Shown here: positions 35,093-37,673 of the stretch, piece after piece
How the letters are laid out: each line of letters starts with the position of its first letter
How positions within the stretch are numbered: the stretch's first letter is position 1
Origin: Streptomyces sp. rh34
GTDB lineage: Bacteria > Actinomycetota > Actinomycetes > Streptomycetales > Streptomycetaceae
Length of the DNA stretch: 37,673 nucleotides
NCBI RefSeq assembly: GCF_002551245.1
Contig: NZ_NTGZ01000043.1
Span: 1 to 37,673 of the forward strand
Reading direction: 5' to 3'
Translations under genes and position numbers: made by a program
Notes under the pieces: generated by a model
Told to the model about the DNA's origin: nothing
Seen by the model: only the letters and a program-made list of their open reading frames with translations
Database searches by the model: none

Positions 35093-35107
35093 CGATAATC
35101 GTTATCG
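35093..35107. promoter_or_regulatory. Putative Zur box (Fur-family operator)
   Basis: CGATAATCGTTATCG: 6-bp perfect arms around TCG, fitting the GATAAT/ATTATC-type palindrome of Fur-family zinc regulators. The heptamer ATAGCAC flanks it on both sides as a direct repeat. It is about 125 bp upstream of the His-rich zinc-binding gene and in a notably AT-rich stretch. Confidence 0.6.
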
Positions 35108-35231
35108 ATAGCACGCCGGGTAATTAGCCTGTTTGCCGACGCGTGTTCTCTGTGGCAGCCTCGGTCGCGAGGGTAGAAAACAGGAGGACGCTGAAAGCTG
35201 CCGCCGAGAAAAAGGGCGGTGGTCTGAATTC

Positions 35232-35549
35232 ATGGAGATGAGTGAAGTGGCGACATCCCTGCAACATCAGCCGCACGCCGGTCATGACCACGCGCACGCT
35301 GCGGGCTGCGGGCACGTGGCAGTCCCTCACGGCGATCATGTCGACTACGTGCACGACGGGCATCTGCACCGTGAGCACGACGGCCACGCGGACGAGTGCG
35401 AGGCCGGCGAGCACCGGGAGCACTCCGAACACACCCACGCGCACGGCGAGGGCTGCGGGCATGTCGCGGTTCCCCACGGTGACCACATGGACTACGTGCA
35501 CGACGGCCACCGGCACGCGGCTCACGAGGGCCACTGGGACGACCACTGA
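35232..35549 (+). CDS. His-rich zinc-binding protein with internal duplication
   Basis: A 105-residue cytoplasmic protein from ATG 35232; ATG 35238 and GTG 35247 (with GGAG 9 bp upstream) are alternative starts. It is made of two copies of a roughly 32-residue unit, GCGHVAVPHGDHVDYVHDGH and GCGHVAVPHGDHMDYVHDGH, each followed by H/E-rich tails, joined by EHREHSEHTHAHGE. With dozens of His plus paired Cys it should bind several zinc ions. Similar Streptomyces proteins are often mislabelled 'zinc transporter permease'; there is no membrane segment. The Zur-like operator upstream predicts zinc-repressed expression, so it may act as a metal store or chaperone during zinc limitation. Confidence 0.88.
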   Translation: MEMSEVATSLQHQPHAGHDHAHAAGCGHVAVPHGDHVDYVHDGHLHREHDGHADECEAGEHREHSEHTHAHGEGCGHVAVPHGDHMDYVHDGHRHAAHEGHWDDH

Positions 35550-35576
35550 CCGTTTCGCGTGCACCATCCGAGAACG

Positions 35577-35609
35577 CAGAATGCACCCCTGTGCCCCGGG
35601 GGCATTCTG
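35577..35609 (+). terminator. Intrinsic terminator after the His-rich gene
   Basis: CAGAATGC pairs with GCATTCTG, and internal CCCC pairs with GGGG after one mismatch; the 3' side is T-rich (tgttcttctgt). It starts 28 bp past the stop. The remaining gap to 35968 has no recognisable gene; it should contain the panD promoter. Confidence 0.75.
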
Positions 35610-35968
35610 TGTTCTTCTGTATTCCCGCAGGGAAATTCTGTGCAGGGGTGAGTGGCCGCTACTCACCTGATCGACTGCGGAACGAGTGGCGTGGAGGTAT
35701 TGCACCAACGGGCGGGTGCCGCATGATTAGTCCGGACTTTGTTGTGACGGCAACCGTCTGCGCCGGTATTCGCGTGCCCAGCCGGCTTTCTCAGCAGGCA
35801 GCGCGGCGTCAGTCCGGCCGGTGTCCCACGGAAGCGCTGGTGGTGCGCCTGGCCCATGGATCAGACCGATATGCCACGGGATCTTCGTGCTCGATGCCTT
35901 CGCTGTACAGTGATGGACGCCCTTGACCTGCACAAAGCAGGCAGGGAGCCGCCATCGAGGAGTCCGAA

Positions 35969-36394
35969 GTGCTGCGTACCATGTTCAAGTCCAAGATCCA
36001 CCGGGCCACCGTCACCCAAGCCGACCTGCACTACGTCGGTTCCGTGACGATCGACGCCGCCCTGATGGAGGCCGCCGACCTGCTGCCCGGTGAGCTGGTC
36101 CATATCGTTGACATCGACAACGGCGCCCGGCTGGAGACGTACGTCATCGAGGGCGAGCGCGGCTCCGGTGTCATCGGGATCAACGGCGCGGCCGCACACC
36201 TCGTGCACCCCGGTGACCTGGTCATCCTGATCAGCTACGCGCAGGTCGACGACGCGGAGGCCCGTGCCCTCGTGCCGAGGGTCGTGCACGTGGACGCGGA
36301 CAACCGGATCGTTGCGCTCGGCGCCGACGCCTCGGAGCCGGTTCCCGGGTCCCGTACGGAGCGGAGCCCGCAGGCCGTCGTCGCGGGCGGCTGA
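35969..36394 (+). CDS. panD: Aspartate 1-decarboxylase precursor
   Basis: A 141-residue pyruvoyl enzyme making beta-alanine for pantothenate and CoA. GTG 35969 has [51 protein letters not shown] contains the self-cleavage site Gly24-Ser25 (YVGS), where Ser becomes the pyruvoyl group. [44 protein letters not shown] follows, as expected. The C-terminal 20 residues are variable, usual for actinobacterial PanD. It is not clustered with panB or panC here; the GNAT gene follows 61 bp later on the same strand. In enteric bacteria a GNAT-type protein (PanZ) helps PanD mature, but the next gene is a different subgroup. Confidence 0.97.
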   Translation: MLRTMFKSKIHRATVTQADLHYVGSVTIDAALMEAADLLPGELVHIVDIDNGARLETYVIEGERGSGVIGINGAAAHLVHPGDLVILISYAQVDDAEARALVPRVVHVDADNRIVALGADASEPVPGSRTERSPQAVVAGG

Positions 36395-36455
36395 GGTCGC
36401 CGTCCGCGCCTCCGGACAAGCGATGTCCACGTTCACGAACGAGAAAGCGGGAGTC

Positions 36456-36809
36456 ATGGCCGAGAAGGCAGCTGTGGAGATCAGGGACGACCGGGAGAAC
36501 GGCAGTCTCGTGGCGTACGAGGACGGCGAGCCGGCCGGCACCATCGCGTACTTCGTCATGGACCCGGCCCCCGGCGCCCTGGTGGCCGTGCACACCGTCG
36601 TCCCGCCCGAACACGAGGGCAAGGGCATCGCGGGGGCGCTCGTCCGGGAGTTCTTCGCCATGGCCGCCCGCGAGGGAGTTCCCGTCGTCCCGCTGTGCCC
36701 GTACGCGGCGAAGTGGGCGCGGCGTCACCCCGACGAGGCGCCCGAAGCGCCGGCCGAGCTCGTCCAGGAGGCGGAGCGGCAGCTCAGGGGCCACCCCGAG
36801 CTGTTCTGA
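36456..36809 (+). CDS. GNAT-family N-acetyltransferase (short, COG2388-like)
   Basis: A 117-residue protein starting at ATG 36456, chosen for its RBS (CGGGAG); the in-frame ATG 36423 is possible but has no RBS. VEIRDDRENGSLVAYEDGEPAGTIAYFVMDPAPGALVAVHTVVPPEHEGKGIAGALVREFFAMA has the acetyl-CoA loop HEGKGIAGAL (Q/RxxGxG/A type). CPYAAKWARRHPDEA near the end is typical of the small single-domain YjdJ/COG2388 proteins. Substrate is unknown. It may be co-transcribed with panD. Confidence 0.9.
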   Translation: MAEKAAVEIRDDRENGSLVAYEDGEPAGTIAYFVMDPAPGALVAVHTVVPPEHEGKGIAGALVREFFAMAAREGVPVVPLCPYAAKWARRHPDEAPEAPAELVQEAERQLRGHPELF

Positions 36810-36863
36810 CCTCACGCTGGGGCCACCGGCCCCGGCCCATCCTCACGCCGGGCCCGGGGCGTC

Positions 36864-37321
36864 TCACGCGCTCAGCCCCGTGGCCGACCCGCCCCGGGGC
36901 GCGAGGTCCCGGCGGATGTACCACTCGGTGCCCAGCACCTCGCGCTGGACTGCCGGAGGCAGAGCGGCGATCCGGCCGGGCGCCGCCGCCTCTTTCCACC
37001 TCGCTGCGGTGCGCGAGGATCGCGGACAGCTTCCTCGGAAGCCAGGGGCCGACGTCCACGGTCGTGGTGATCCACGCGTCCTCCGAGCAGTACAGCGCGT
37101 CGGCCGGGGTTTCCCGGCCGGGCCAGCCGCCCGCCGACCGGAACAGCCGCCGAGCGGGGGTGCGTGGCGAGGTGGAGGGCGCTCGGCTGCCAGGGATCAC
37201 CGGAACCCGGACAGAAGCGGGGGAGGGCGGCGGCCCGGACCGCCAGGGCGAGGACTCCTCCGCAGAACAGGGACTCGTCGTCCGGATGGGCGTGAACGGC
37301 GAGAACGCTCGGCAGGGACAC
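36864..37321 (-). pseudogene. Degraded PIG-L family deacetylase
   Basis: From GTG 37321 the frame reads VSLPSVLAVHAHPDDESLFCGGVLALAVRA, the zinc-binding N-terminus of PIG-L/LmbE deacetylases (HPDDE). It then jumps straight to the C-terminal region (WQPSALHLATHPRS); about 100 residues, including the second metal motif (HPDH), are missing. Near 37150 the reading frame changes (to DAWITTTVDVGPWLPRKLSAILAHRSEVE). It changes again near 36990 (to GRIAALPPAVQREVLGTEWYIRRDLAP). One internal deletion and two frameshifts make this non-functional as assembled. The family deacetylates N-acetyl sugars, for example in mycothiol or antibiotic pathways. No promoter or partner is evident. Confidence 0.75.
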
Positions 37322-37534
37322 GGGGGCACCTTTCGCCTCGACGGTGCCGGTCGCGGAACCGTACGGGTCCGGGCACCTCGCCGGAGTCCTGCCCACGCGG
37401 TAGGGCCCGGCACACGTCGCCCCGCGCTCCTGTCGCCGCGGGCACGTGTGGACTCGGCAGGCGCGGGCAGCCGCTCCGGGAGACGGTGGAGGAAAGCTCC
37501 ATCTGTCCCTGTCATGCCGTTGTGGAGGATCGCG

Positions 37535-37654
37535 ATGACCCACCCGTACCCCGACCCCGTACCGCCCTCGCCGACGCCTCCGCCCGTACCGGGCCCGCCC
37601 ACTCCGGTGCCGAGCCCGCCGCCCGTGCCGCCGGGCCCCGGGCCGGTGCCGCCC
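37535..37654 (+). CDS. Proline-rich protein, 5' fragment cut off by contig end
   Basis: ATG 37535 with RBS GGAGG (37523-37527) begins MTHPYPDPVPPSPTPPPVPG and continues with Pro/Val/Gly repeats for 40 codons before the adapter at 37655. The visible part is low complexity and gives no function. The gap 37322-37534 contains nothing else recognisable. Confidence 0.55.
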
Positions 37655-37673
37655 CTGTCTCTTATACACATCT
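37655..37673. other. Terminal Tn5/Nextera mosaic-end adapter (contaminant)
   Basis: The last 19 bases are CTGTCTCTTATACACATCT, identical to the adapter at 13761-13779. They mark the end of a sequenced library fragment, so the contig ends artificially and the last genomic base is probably 37654. Confidence 0.97.

Noticed and set aside
35591..35926. 111-residue open frame after the His-rich gene
   Set aside because: Runs through the terminator hairpin, has atypical codon use and no recognisable features.
36784..37671. Long minus-strand frames beginning MCIRDR or MYKRQ at the contig end
   Set aside because: They begin in the adapter and only partly follow the degraded PIG-L gene.
1..37673. tRNA, rRNA, CRISPR arrays, prophage or IS elements
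   Set aside because: None could be recognised on either strand.

Overview
The window is a high-GC actinobacterial draft contig, most likely Streptomyces. Supporting signs are strong third-position G/C bias, GTG/TTG starts, a sugar ABC operon without its own ATPase, a GAF-ANTAR regulator, SigB/F-type sigma factors and a class F sortase. Two Tn5/Nextera mosaic-end adapters remain in the assembly. One is a head-to-head pair at 13761-13798 flanked by a 43-bp duplication; the other is a single copy forming the last 19 bases. Several gene lesions should therefore be checked against reads before being called biological.

1-8063 (+): the 3' part of a natural-product operon. It holds an NRPS module (A-T-TE, N-terminus off the window) with an ornithine-like pocket, two tandem CrtI/retinol-saturase-like FAD oxidoreductases, an NADP-dependent MDR reductase and a cytochrome P450 without a normal ExxR motif. 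The first four genes overlap and the P450 follows after 48 bp.

8148-13662 (-): a sugar-acid uptake and catabolism locus. A FadR-type GntR regulator lies upstream of a Tat lipoprotein binding protein (interrupted by an in-frame TAG), two CUT1 permeases and a mannonate dehydratase-like enolase. Two GGT-N3-ACC operator-like sites sit in front of the transport operon.

13989-20766: a secreted pyroglutamyl-peptidase-like protein with Ser at the usual Cys position, a secreted protein of unknown function (-), then a DUF4331 / TPR lipoprotein / NicO-type metal exporter operon preceded by a perfect inverted repeat.

20837-24777: an isochorismatase-like hydrolase (-), then a zinc alcohol dehydrogenase, an NAD-dependent epimerase and a stress-type SDR (+).

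24956-31712: a class F sortase with its surface-protein partner (the sortase gene contains a perfect 20-bp-stem hairpin), a GAF-ANTAR regulator, two SigB/F-family sigma factors (each with a SigB-like promoter candidate), a small DUF2945 protein, a Cys-rich copper-storage protein and an SRPBCC protein.

31780-37673: a third CrtI-like flavoprotein, then what looks like a decayed siderophore locus (ABC transporter C-terminal stub and a frameshifted salicylate synthase). A Zur-like operator and a His-rich zinc protein follow, then panD, a GNAT protein, a degraded PIG-L deacetylase and the start of a Pro-rich protein cut off by the adapter.
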